From Anaerolineales bacterium (GTDB taxonomy: Bacteria; Chloroflexota; Anaerolineae; Anaerolineales; Villigracilaceae), in the NCBI GenBank assembly GCA_030680795.1, contig JAUXUL010000045.1, positions 62,001-126,000 on the forward strand: a DNA stretch of 64,000 bases, in the 5' to 3' direction. This document shows positions 10,143-20,253 of this stretch, in pieces (the first letter of the stretch is position 1; each line of letters begins with the position of its first letter). The notes under the pieces are model-generated. The model did not search any database. It worked only from the letters and a program-made list of their open reading frames with translations, and was not told the origin of the DNA. Both the position numbers and the translations under genes were made by a program.

Positions 10143-11000
10143 TTATTTCAACATCTTCTTCAACTCTTCATACTCCTCATCAGGCATTCCAAAATAATTT
10201 TCCTGCATGGGGAATTTTCCGCCGATGACTTCATCGTGATAACCTTTCAAGCCGTTGAGAATGACCTCGCCAGCGTTGCCGTAGACTTTTGCCATCTTTG
10301 GTTTAAATTTGGGATACAACCCAAACATATCGTGATAAATTAATAGTTGACCATGCGCGTCGGGTCCGGAACCGAGACTCATGATGATGCAATTCTCTGC
10401 GCGTTCCGTGATGAGTTTGCATAAGCGGTCAGGTACAAGTTCAAGCAAAATACAGAATGCTCCCGCTTGTTCAAGCGCCTTCGCATCATCCACGATCTTC
10501 TTTGCCAGCGTGGCAGATTTCCCTTGTAAGCGGAACCCGCCCAGGGCGGAGACAGACTGCGGCGTGAGTCCGAGATGCCCAATGGCGGGAATGCCCGCAT
10601 CCACGATCCCCTTGATTCGGTCAGCCATCGCCGCGCCGCCTTCGAGCTTGATCGCGTCGCAGCCAGCCTCAGCCATGAATCTGCCTGCGTTGCGGATCGC
10701 ATCCTCCACCGAAGTTTGATACGTCATGTACGGCATATCGCCAATGACAAACGCCGTTGGCGCGCCGCGTCTCACAGCTTGCGTGTGGCGGATCATGTCA
10801 TCCATTTTCACGGGCAGGGTTGAGTCGAAGCCGAGCATGGTCATGCCAAGACTGTCGCCCACCAAAATCATCTCAATGCCGGCTTGCTCCTGCAGATACG
10901 CAGTTGGATAATCGTAGCAGGTCAGCCAGGTGATCGGCTCTTTGTCCGTGACCTTCTTGAACAAGTACGGCAACGTGATCTTTTTGCGTGTTTCCGTCAT
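10143..11000 (-). CDS. panB: 3-methyl-2-oxobutanoate hydroxymethyltransferase
   Basis: EPITWLTCYDYPTAYLQEQAGIEMILVGDSLGMTMLGFDSTLPV..HLGLTPQSVSALGGFRLQGK..KFKPKMAKVYGNAGE. Confidence 0.95.
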   Translation of the reverse strand: MTETRKKITLPYLFKKVTDKEPITWLTCYDYPTAYLQEQAGIEMILVGDSLGMTMLGFDSTLPVKMDDMIRHTQAVRRGAPTAFVIGDMPYMTYQTSVEDAIRNAGRFMAEAGCDAIKLEGGAAMADRIKGIVDAGIPAIGHLGLTPQSVSALGGFRLQGKSATLAKKIVDDAKALEQAGAFCILLELVPDRLCKLITERAENCIIMSLGSGPDAHGQLLIYHDMFGLYPKFKPKMAKVYGNAGEVILNGLKGYHDEVIGGKFPMQENYFGMPDEEYEELKKMLK

Positions 11001-11237
11001 TCATACTCCTTCTGATATGGATATAGAATCAGTATAGATGGAAATATTATTTGATACAATTGACGAAAATCACTAATTCCCCATTCCTTCTTGTGGGTTC
11101 CTAAAAGCCCCGTTTATGAAAGACTGTCCTTCTCAGGACGAAGGGATGCTCCTCGCTGAACGAGGTCGAAGCGCGGGTGGCTTGGAAAACTTAGACATTA
11201 TACAAAACTTGTCCTTCGACTGGGATCAGGACAAGTT

Positions 11238-11352
11238 TTGTGATTGAGCACAGATTATCCACGATCACAAATGCAGATCGGATCGTGGTCATTAACGAGG
11301 GGAAGATTATCGAGCAAGGCCGGCATAATAACCTGCTGGCGAAGCATTTGAA
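11238..11352 (+). pseudogene. Fragment of an ABC-transporter ATP-binding domain (C-terminal H-loop region)
   Basis: [34 protein letters not shown] with no upstream Walker A/B sequence. Confidence 0.75.
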
Positions 11353-11354
11353 AT

Positions 11355-12671
<1,317 letters not shown>

Positions 12672-12684
12672 TTACCTAAAACCA

Positions 12685-12779
12685 GACCCTAAAGGTCTTT
12701 GCATCTTTATGCAAACTTACTTGAGAAGCTTAAGATTGGTTTTGAATTTATGTTTTCAGGATTGAAGACCTTTAGGGTC
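12685..12779. repeat. 15-bp perfect inverted repeat flanking an AT-rich spacer upstream of eno
   Basis: gaccctaaaggtctt (12685-12699) and aagacctttagggtc (12765-12779). Confidence 0.7.
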
Positions 12780-13094
12780 TCTTCACCTGCTTCAAGTATA
12801 ATCCCAAATATTGGGAGACGAAGCCTTGACTAAAACCGCTACTTTTATCCCCCCGCGATAGAACAAGATTTATTTTCCACGCGATGTTTTGTTGCAAAAT
12901 TGTCATCTCCTTTATCCGTGTGATGTTTACTTTGATCCTGAAATTACCCGTAGAATGTCCTCAGCGAGCTTGCGGCTAAAGTTTGCTGTATTACTAAATA
13001 TAGTGTATAGTGATTGCAGTCGTTAATTTAACTGTATCTGAGACAAATCCACTTACTCACAGAAAATATTAAACCCTATCTTTCTCGGTGTAAC

Positions 13095-13123
13095 AAAGGC
13101 GGCGTCCTGGCGACCGCCTTTTT
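13095..13123 (+). terminator. Terminator-like hairpin upstream of the glycosyltransferase
   Basis: aaaggcggcgtcctggcgaccgccttttt. Confidence 0.6.
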
Positions 13124-13178
13124 GCATCGGATCAGCAAGATATTATCAACAATTGGGGTGTCTGGAAGGAAAAGTTTT

Positions 13179-15554
13179 ATGGCTAAATCAACTCACCCGA
13201 TCATCAAGCGCATAGCCTTTATTGGTAGTTACCTGCCGCGCCAATGCGGTATTGCCACATTTACCACTGATCTTTGCGAGTCCATCGCAGATGAGTACAA
13301 AGGAACGGCCTGCATCGCATTGCCTGTCAATGATACCGAAGCAGGCTATGATTACCCGCCGCGGGTTCGTTTCGAATTGAGTGAAAAGGATATCGAATCC
13401 TATCGCCGTGCTGCTGATTTCTTGAATATTAACAATGTGGATATGGTCTCGTTGCAGCACGAATACGGCATTTTTGGAGGCAGGGCAGGTAGTTACATTT
13501 TGACCTTACTGCACGAATTGCGAATGCCTGTCGTCACAACATTGCATACTATCTTACGAGATCCCAATCCTGATCAGCGCCGTGTGCTCGAGGAAATCGT
13601 TTCTCTATCGGACCGTGTGGTGGTCATGAGCGAAAAAGGATCGGAATTCCTTCAAGAGGTATATCACGTACCTCCAGACAAAATTGATTTGATCCCACAT
13701 GGTATTCCTGATGTGCCCTTTGTAGACCCAAGTTTTAACAAAGATTTGTTTGGAGTTGAAGGCAAAAGTGTTCTGTTAAGTTTTGGTTTGCTCTCAGCTA
13801 ACAAAGGTATTGAGAATGTGATATCAGCTTTGCCGACTATTTTAGAGAAATATCCCAATGTCGTGTATATTGTCGTGGGCGCAACCCACCCGCAGGTCAT
13901 AAGGAACGAAGGTGAAACCTATCGGCTATCTTTGCAATGGTTGGCTCATGAAAAGGGTATAGAAGGAAATGTTATCTTTCATAACCGTTTTGTTGCAATG
14001 GATGAACTTATCCAATTCATTGGCGCTACGGATATCTATATCACGCCCTATCTCGACGCCGCGCAAATTACATCTGGGACACTGGCCTATACGGTGGGAG
14101 CCGGTAAGGCGGTTATCTCCACGCCATATTGGTATGCAAAGGAAATGCTGGCCGATGAACGCGGGGCGTTGGTTCCATTTAGTGATCCACAAGCGCTGGC
14201 CGCACAGGTGATCGATTTACTCGGCAATGAGTCGAAGCGTCATGCCATGCGAAAACGTGCTTATCTTTTCGGTCGGGATATGATCTGGCCACAAGTTTCA
14301 CGGCGTTATATGATGACTTTCGAACGCGCTCGCGCTGAACACCGTTATTATGCGGCGACTGAATTCGCGATCAAACCATTGGATAAACGTGCCTGGGAGT
14401 TGCCCCCACTTAAACTGGATCACTTGAGGCACCTTACGGATGATACAGGTATATTTCAGCATGCCATTTTCACAATACCTAACTATCGTGAAGGTTATAC
14501 AACCGACGATAATGCCCGCGCCTTGATTGTCAGTGTGCTCCTGGAAGAATTGGGAAACAAGGAAGCCACTGAATTGGCGACCCGCTATCTCGCGTTCACC
14601 TGGTATGCCTTCAATTCTGAAACGAGACGCTTTCGTAACTTTATGGATTATCAGCGAAATTGGCTCGAAGAGAGCGGCTCGGACGACAGTCATGGTCGCG
14701 CATTGTGGGCACTGGGCACTCTACTGGGCTGTTCGAATATGCCAACATTGCACAATATGGCGGGCCGTGTGTTTGAGCAATCCTTGCTTGCCATGCTCGA
14801 AACGACCAGTCCGCGTGCCTGGGCATTCGCACTGATCGGCATCCACGAGTATTTGGGTCGTCTTGCCGGTGATCGTCGCGTCAACCAGGTGCAGGAGGAA
14901 TTGGCGGGTCGGTTGCTGTCACTTTACAAAGATAACCGAGCAGATGGATGGAACTGGTTTGAGAATAAGCTGACTTATTGCAATGCGGCACTGTCACACA
15001 CCATGCTACTGTGCGGCCAGTCTATGTCAAATCCTGTAATGACTGAGGTGGGTTTGGAGTCTCTCAGTTGGCTTGCCGAATTACAGCACGCGGACACGGA
15101 AGGAAGGCATTTCGTTCCCATCGGCTCCAATGGTTTTTATCAGCGAGGCGGCGAACGCGCCCGCTTCGATCAACAGCCAGTGGAGGCGCAGGCGATGGTC
15201 TCTGCTTGTCTCGAAGCTTATCGCGTCACCGGGAAAAAAAGCTGGCACATAGAAGCCCGCCGCGCCTTCGAGTGGTTTCTCGGCCGCAACGACTTGCACC
15301 TCCCGGTCTACGATCCGACGACGGGTGGTTGTCGTGATGGTTTGCATCCTGATCGGCCGAACGAGAATCAAGGGGCAGAGTCCACGCTCGCCTTTCTCCA
15401 GTCCCTTTTGGAATTAAGATTAGCGGAAAATATTGGTCAACCTAATGAGCATACTCACAATGAACAATCAACCTTTGGAAATCTTTCGTCGTCACAAACA
15501 CAACCCGATCCTGACAGCCGCGAACTGGCCGTATCAAGTCAACAGCGTATTTAA
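13179..15554 (+). CDS. GT4-type glycosyltransferase with C-terminal alpha-barrel-like region; 3' end probably frameshifted
   Basis: KRIAFIGSYLPRQCGIATFTTDLCESI..LQHEYGIFGGRAG..VTTLHTIL..VPHGIPDVPF..GLLSANKGIENVISALP..DIYITPYLDAAQITSGTLAYTVGAGKAVISTPYWYA; start chosen at ATG 13179. Confidence 0.85.
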   Translation: MAKSTHPIIKRIAFIGSYLPRQCGIATFTTDLCESIADEYKGTACIALPVNDTEAGYDYPPRVRFELSEKDIESYRRAADFLNINNVDMVSLQHEYGIFGGRAGSYILTLLHELRMPVVTTLHTILRDPNPDQRRVLEEIVSLSDRVVVMSEKGSEFLQEVYHVPPDKIDLIPHGIPDVPFVDPSFNKDLFGVEGKSVLLSFGLLSANKGIENVISALPTILEKYPNVVYIVVGATHPQVIRNEGETYRLSLQWLAHEKGIEGNVIFHNRFVAMDELIQFIGATDIYITPYLDAAQITSGTLAYTVGAGKAVISTPYWYAKEMLADERGALVPFSDPQALAAQVIDLLGNESKRHAMRKRAYLFGRDMIWPQVSRRYMMTFERARAEHRYYAATEFAIKPLDKRAWELPPLKLDHLRHLTDDTGIFQHAIFTIPNYREGYTTDDNARALIVSVLLEELGNKEATELATRYLAFTWYAFNSETRRFRNFMDYQRNWLEESGSDDSHGRALWALGTLLGCSNMPTLHNMAGRVFEQSLLAMLETTSPRAWAFALIGIHEYLGRLAGDRRVNQVQEELAGRLLSLYKDNRADGWNWFENKLTYCNAALSHTMLLCGQSMSNPVMTEVGLESLSWLAELQHADTEGRHFVPIGSNGFYQRGGERARFDQQPVEAQAMVSACLEAYRVTGKKSWHIEARRAFEWFLGRNDLHLPVYDPTTGGCRDGLHPDRPNENQGAESTLAFLQSLLELRLAENIGQPNEHTHNEQSTFGNLSSSQTQPDPDSRELAVSSQQRI

Positions 15555-16398
15555 TCCCGGCGCTACTTTACTGGCTGACGGTACTACTCTGCTATTATGT
15601 CGCGTGGAGGATCGACGCGGACTTTCGCATTTATGCGCCGCGCGATCGGCAAATGGTATTGATAACTGGCAAATCGACTCCAAGCCTACTTTTATGGCCG
15701 ATCCAGAACATTATCCAGACGAATTGTGGGGCATAGAAGACCCGCGCATTACCTATGTTCCTGAATTGGGCCAGTATGTCATCGTCTATACTGCCTACGC
15801 ACGCGGAGGGCCGGGTGTGGCCCTGGCGCTCACAAAAGATTTCCACTCCTTCGAGCGCTACGGCGTGATCATGCAGCCGGAAGATAAAGATGCGGCGCTA
15901 CTGCCGCGCAGGATCAATGGCCGCTGGGCTTTGATCCACCGCCCGCTCAGTGCGACCGGCGCGCATATGTGGATATCCTACTCGTCCGACCTGTATCACT
16001 GGGGTGGGCACAAGAAGATCCTAGAAGCGCGCCTCGGTGGTTGGTGGGATGCGAACAAAATCGGTCTCTCCCCTCCCCCGATTGAGACCTCACAGGGCTG
16101 GCTGGTGATTTATCATGGTGTAAAGCAGAACGCGGCCGGCTCTATTTACAGATTAGGTCTCGCCCTGTTTGATTTGAATGAACCGGAGCGTTGCTTGAAA
16201 CGCGGCGACGAGTGGGTATTTGGTCCTGAAGAACCATACGAACAACATGGGGATGTGGACAAAGTTGCCTTCCCGTGTGGTTACACCCTTGCATCTGACG
16301 GTGATACCCTGCGTATCTATTATGGTGCTGCGGATACAAGTATTGGCGTAGCGACGGGTAGTATCAAGGTTCTGTTAGAGTGGCTTCGCACTCAGTAG
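15445..16398 (+). CDS. GH130-family glycosidase/phosphorylase (beta-mannoside phosphorylase-like)
   Basis: FRRHKHNPILTAANWPYQVNSVFNPGATLL..LLLCRVEDRRGLSHLCAARSANGIDNW..ELWGIEDPRITYV..WDANKIGLSPPPIETSQGWLVIYHGVK..VAFPCGYTL..RIYYGAADTSIGVATGS. Confidence 0.92.
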   Translation: MSILTMNNQPLEIFRRHKHNPILTAANWPYQVNSVFNPGATLLADGTTLLLCRVEDRRGLSHLCAARSANGIDNWQIDSKPTFMADPEHYPDELWGIEDPRITYVPELGQYVIVYTAYARGGPGVALALTKDFHSFERYGVIMQPEDKDAALLPRRINGRWALIHRPLSATGAHMWISYSSDLYHWGGHKKILEARLGGWWDANKIGLSPPPIETSQGWLVIYHGVKQNAAGSIYRLGLALFDLNEPERCLKRGDEWVFGPEEPYEQHGDVDKVAFPCGYTLASDGDTLRIYYGAADTSIGVATGSIKVLLEWLRTQ

Positions 16399-16574
16399 CA
16401 AAATTATGGTGGAATTAACAAAAAATGACAATCTCATCAAAATGGGAAAAGAAAAGACACCTCGATATTTCATGATAGGCAGAGGACTCCTAAACCTTCC
16501 GTAGATTAAATGAAAATCTAAGTCGCCATTGGTTACACACCAAAAAGGGCTCCGATTTCGGATGCCTTTTTGAA

Positions 16575-18185
16575 TCACTTCTTCGCCCTCTCCTTCGCTG
16601 CCTTGAGCAGCCCCACAAACAACGGATGCGGTTTCATTGGGCGCGACAAGAACTCAGGGTGGAATTGGCTCGCGACCATGTAGGGATGATCTGCTAATTC
16701 AACGATCTCAACCAACCTGCCGTCCGGGGATAGGCCGGAAAAGATCATGCCATGTTCTTTGAAGGTTTCAAGGTAGGCGTTGTTAAACTCAAAGCGGTGA
16801 CGATGCCTCTCGTCCACGCGGGGGACTGCATAGGCGTTGGCGGCCTTCGTCCCTTTTTGGAGCAGGCACGGGTAGAGTCCGAGGCGCATGGTTCCGCCCA
16901 TATCGGTGATGGAGCGCTGGTCGAGCATTAAATCAATCACAGGGTGTTCGGTGCTGCGGTCAAATTCGGAGGAGTTGGCATCTTCCAGATCCAGCACGTG
17001 ACGTGCGAAATCAATGCACATCACCTGCATCCCCAAACACAAGCCAAGGTATGGAACTTTATTTTCGCGGGCGTAACGCGCTGTAAGCACCTTGCCTTCG
17101 ATCCCACGCGAACCAAAACCGCCTGGCACGAGGATGGCATCCGCTTTTTTGACGATATCCCAGCCTTTGTCCTTTTCCAGGTCAGCGGAATGCACCCAGT
17201 TGATTTCAACTTCAACACTGTTTGCAAGCGCGGCATGATTGAGCGCCTCGCGCACGGACATGTAGGCGTCCTGCAATTCAACATACTTTCCGACCAGCGC
17301 CACTTGGACAGTGGGCTTCGGTTTGCGGACTTCTTCTACAAGTTTTTTCCACGGACGCATATTTGGCTTGCTTTTCGATTTCAACCCGAGCTTGCCCAGC
17401 ATCAATTCGCCCACGCCAAGTTTTTCCAATAGTAATGGGACTTCATAGAGCACATCTGCGGTTTTCATTGGAACGACGGAGTCTTTTTCCACATCGCAAA
17501 AGAGCGCGATTTTTTCGCACAGGCTTTTATCCACATCCTGATCCGCGCGCGCAATGATGATGTTAGGCGAAATACCGATCGAGCGCAACGCGGCCACGGA
17601 ATGTTGTGTGGGTTTGGTCTTGATCTCGCCAGTTGCGCCAATGGTGGGCAGCCAGGTCACATGCACGAAGAGACAGTTCTCACGCCCCACTTCGTTGCGG
17701 AGTTGACGCAAGGCTTCAAGAAAGGGTTGCGACTCAATATCGCCAACTGTTCCGCCAACTTCAAGGATCACGACCTCAGCCCCTGTCTCCTTTGCCACCA
17801 GACCGATCCTGCGTTTGATCTCATTGGTGATATGCGGAATCACCTGGATTGTCCCGCCGAGGTAATCACCGCGCCGTTCATTCGCGATGATCTCCGCATA
17901 AACCTGCCCTGTAGTGAAATTGCTTACTCTGGTCAGGCGGTTGTCAATGAATCTTTCATAGTGACCCAAATCGAGGTCGGTCTCTGCGCCATCATCTAGC
18001 ACATACACCTCGCCGTGTTGGTAAGGTGACATTGTGCCAGGGTCAACATTGATGTACGGGTCAAGTTTTTGGACGGCAACTTTGAACCCGCGCTCCTTGA
18101 GCAATAGTCCCATTGCGGCGGCGGTCACACCCTTGCCAACCGATGAAACAACACCGCCCGTGAAAAATAAATATTTTGTGGCCAT
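16575..18185 (-). CDS. pyrG: CTP synthase
   Basis: KYLFFTGGVVSSVGKGVTAAAMGLLLKERGFKVAVQKLDPYINVDPGTMSPYQHGEVYVLDDGAETDLDLGHYERF..; GATase domain LGLCLGMQ. Confidence 0.98.
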   Translation of the reverse strand: MATKYLFFTGGVVSSVGKGVTAAAMGLLLKERGFKVAVQKLDPYINVDPGTMSPYQHGEVYVLDDGAETDLDLGHYERFIDNRLTRVSNFTTGQVYAEIIANERRGDYLGGTIQVIPHITNEIKRRIGLVAKETGAEVVILEVGGTVGDIESQPFLEALRQLRNEVGRENCLFVHVTWLPTIGATGEIKTKPTQHSVAALRSIGISPNIIIARADQDVDKSLCEKIALFCDVEKDSVVPMKTADVLYEVPLLLEKLGVGELMLGKLGLKSKSKPNMRPWKKLVEEVRKPKPTVQVALVGKYVELQDAYMSVREALNHAALANSVEVEINWVHSADLEKDKGWDIVKKADAILVPGGFGSRGIEGKVLTARYARENKVPYLGLCLGMQVMCIDFARHVLDLEDANSSEFDRSTEHPVIDLMLDQRSITDMGGTMRLGLYPCLLQKGTKAANAYAVPRVDERHRHRFEFNNAYLETFKEHGMIFSGLSPDGRLVEIVELADHPYMVASQFHPEFLSRPMKPHPLFVGLLKAAKERAKK

Positions 18186-18199
18186 ATATTATCTCCTCT

Positions 18200-18298
18200 T
18201 CGTCATTGCGAGGGCGCTCTTGGTTTTGCCCGAAGCAATCCCCCAACACAATACGGGAGATTGTTTCGTCGAGAAGAGCACTCTCCTCGCAATGACGG
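18200..18298. repeat. Dispersed inverted repeat (cgtcattgcgagg..cctcgcaatgacg)
   Basis: Inverted termini in intergenic DNA upstream of pyrG. Confidence 0.75.
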
Positions 18299-18385
18299 TA
18301 TGGATTGACAAAGAGAATGGGGAGGGCGTTTAAGCCCTCCCCATTTGGGGTTGCGCACTTTGCAGATTGTGGACGGTGTTCGTAT

Positions 18386-18760
18386 TCATCCGACCAGTTT
18401 CACCAGATCTTCAGCGGCGCGTCGCATTTCGAGGAAGATCATACCGAGTTTGCCGTCCTGACGTGACATCACAGTCAGCACGGCTTCTTTGCCAATGGCG
18501 GTCAATACAATCGCGCCCTTATCGCCTTTGATATAAACCTGTTCCAATCCGCCGCGTCCAAGTTCGCCTGAAATGCGTTCACCCAGGCTGAGCATCGCCG
18601 CAGACATGGCTGAAACACGGTCTTCTTCCGCGCCCTGCTGCAACGCAGACGCCATGATCAAACCGTCTACAGAAACGACGGCCGAGGCTTCAATGTCAGG
18701 TGTAGCAGCCTGCATTTTGCGAAGCCGTTCCACCATTTGATCAGAGCGGGATTGTTCCAT
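18386..18760 (-). CDS. Roadblock/LC7 domain protein
   Basis: MEQSRSDQMVERLRKMQAATPDIEASAVVSVDGLIMASALQQGAEEDRVSAMSAAMLSLGERISGELGRGGLEQVYIKGDKGAIVLTAIGKEAVLTVMS. Confidence 0.9.
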   Translation of the reverse strand: MEQSRSDQMVERLRKMQAATPDIEASAVVSVDGLIMASALQQGAEEDRVSAMSAAMLSLGERISGELGRGGLEQVYIKGDKGAIVLTAIGKEAVLTVMSRQDGKLGMIFLEMRRAAEDLVKLVG

Positions 18761-18904
18761 AACTCGATCTCCTAAGGAAGCGGGCAGCCCCGCCATTCAG
18801 TATGATTGATCGGCTAGAGTTTACCAGAAAAATAATCATTCGAGTATTGCCTGCACATTTCAATTCATTAACAACTTGACAATATTTGACCCTCCCTGGC
18901 CTTC

Positions 18905-19519
18905 ATGTTAGACTCAACAGTTGCCGTGATGAAAATTCTTTTCACTCTTTTGATTATTCTTATTCAGGAAACGCCTGTAATTATCTCGTCCCCTCAAGCG
19001 GGCGAGACTTTATCCGGACAGGTAGAGATCATTGGCAATATGGATGTGTCGAATTTTTTGTCCGCTGAACTGGCTTTCTCATACGCTGCCAACCTCGCCG
19101 ATACCTGGTTCAACATCCAGACATTTCCTCAGCCCGTGGTTGGAACTACCATTGATATTTGGGACACCGCCTCGCTCACAGACGGCGATTACACCCTGCG
19201 CTTACGTGTCTTTTTTCAGGACGGGTCTTTTCAAGATGTACTTATATCAGACTTGAAAATTCGAAACGATGCCCCCCTGCCCGCAGAAATTGTTCCAACC
19301 GAAACAGCATTTCCTCAATCTACGACCACACTTCCACCTCTCGTATTGACCGGGCTGCCTGCCACTGCGGCGATAACCTATCCCTCGCCAATGCCTTTAC
19401 CTGCCAACCCTGCGTCTGTAACCAGGTCATCCATTTATTCAACCTTCGCGCGTGGCGCATTAATCCCCCTGGTCTTATTCATCTTCTTTTCCTTGCTGTT
19501 TCGTCTTCGCAAAAACTGA
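18905..19519 (+). CDS. Secreted/membrane-anchored hypothetical protein with Ig-like domain
   Basis: Signal-like N-terminus, VIISSPQAGETLSGQVEIIGNMDVSNF.., C-terminal TM. Confidence 0.65.
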   Translation: MLDSTVAVMKILFTLLIILIQETPVIISSPQAGETLSGQVEIIGNMDVSNFLSAELAFSYAANLADTWFNIQTFPQPVVGTTIDIWDTASLTDGDYTLRLRVFFQDGSFQDVLISDLKIRNDAPLPAEIVPTETAFPQSTTTLPPLVLTGLPATAAITYPSPMPLPANPASVTRSSIYSTFARGALIPLVLFIFFSLLFRLRKN

Positions 19520-19545
19520 ATTCTGATTACTAATAACTAAAAACT

Positions 19546-20133
19546 ATGACAGACTCCACCTATCTCCTCATTGGCCTCGGCAATCCTGGACGTGAATACA
19601 GAGACACCCGCCACAACATTGGTTTTATGTTGATTGACCATCTCACTGTCCGCTTGAATGCACGCGGCATGAAATTACAATCCAAAGCCATTGTCATCTC
19701 CGCACATTACGAAGAGCGGAAAATAATCCTTGCCAAGCCGCAGACTTATATGAATCTTTCTGGTCAATCAGTGCAGGGACTGTTGCACTTCTACAAAATT
19801 CCCTTTGAAAACCTGCTTGTCGCTCACGATGACCTGGACCTTCCTTTCGGCACAATTCGTGTTCGCCCCGCTGGCGGCCCCGGTGGTCAACGCGGCATGG
19901 CTTCCACCATCGAAAAACTTGGCACAAAAGATTTCCCGCGTTTGCGTCTCGGCCTCGGCCGCCCGCCTGGCCGCATGGACGCCAAGGATTACGTTCTGCA
20001 AAATTTCTCCAAGGAAGATTTCAAACTGCTCCCCGAAATTTTGGGTCACGGCGCCGATGCCGCTTTGACTTTTGTTGTACACGGCTTGAATAAGGCAATG
20101 AATAAATTCAATGGTGATATTCGGGAATCGTAA
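19546..20133 (+). CDS. pth: Peptidyl-tRNA hydrolase
   Basis: YLLIGLGNPGREYRDTRHNIGFMLIDHL..LAKPQTYMNLSGQSV..LVAHDDLDLPFGTIRVRPAGGPGGQRGMAS. Confidence 0.97.
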   Translation: MTDSTYLLIGLGNPGREYRDTRHNIGFMLIDHLTVRLNARGMKLQSKAIVISAHYEERKIILAKPQTYMNLSGQSVQGLLHFYKIPFENLLVAHDDLDLPFGTIRVRPAGGPGGQRGMASTIEKLGTKDFPRLRLGLGRPPGRMDAKDYVLQNFSKEDFKLLPEILGHGADAALTFVVHGLNKAMNKFNGDIRES

Positions 20134-20253
20134 AACGTAATGCGGGACGAATCACTGTTAGCGTACCAATCCCGAAGGGATGACATGCTGTTTACAAAAT
20201 AACCAACCCTTCAGGTTTTCCTTATTATGTAAGGCGAGTGATTAAACAAATCA

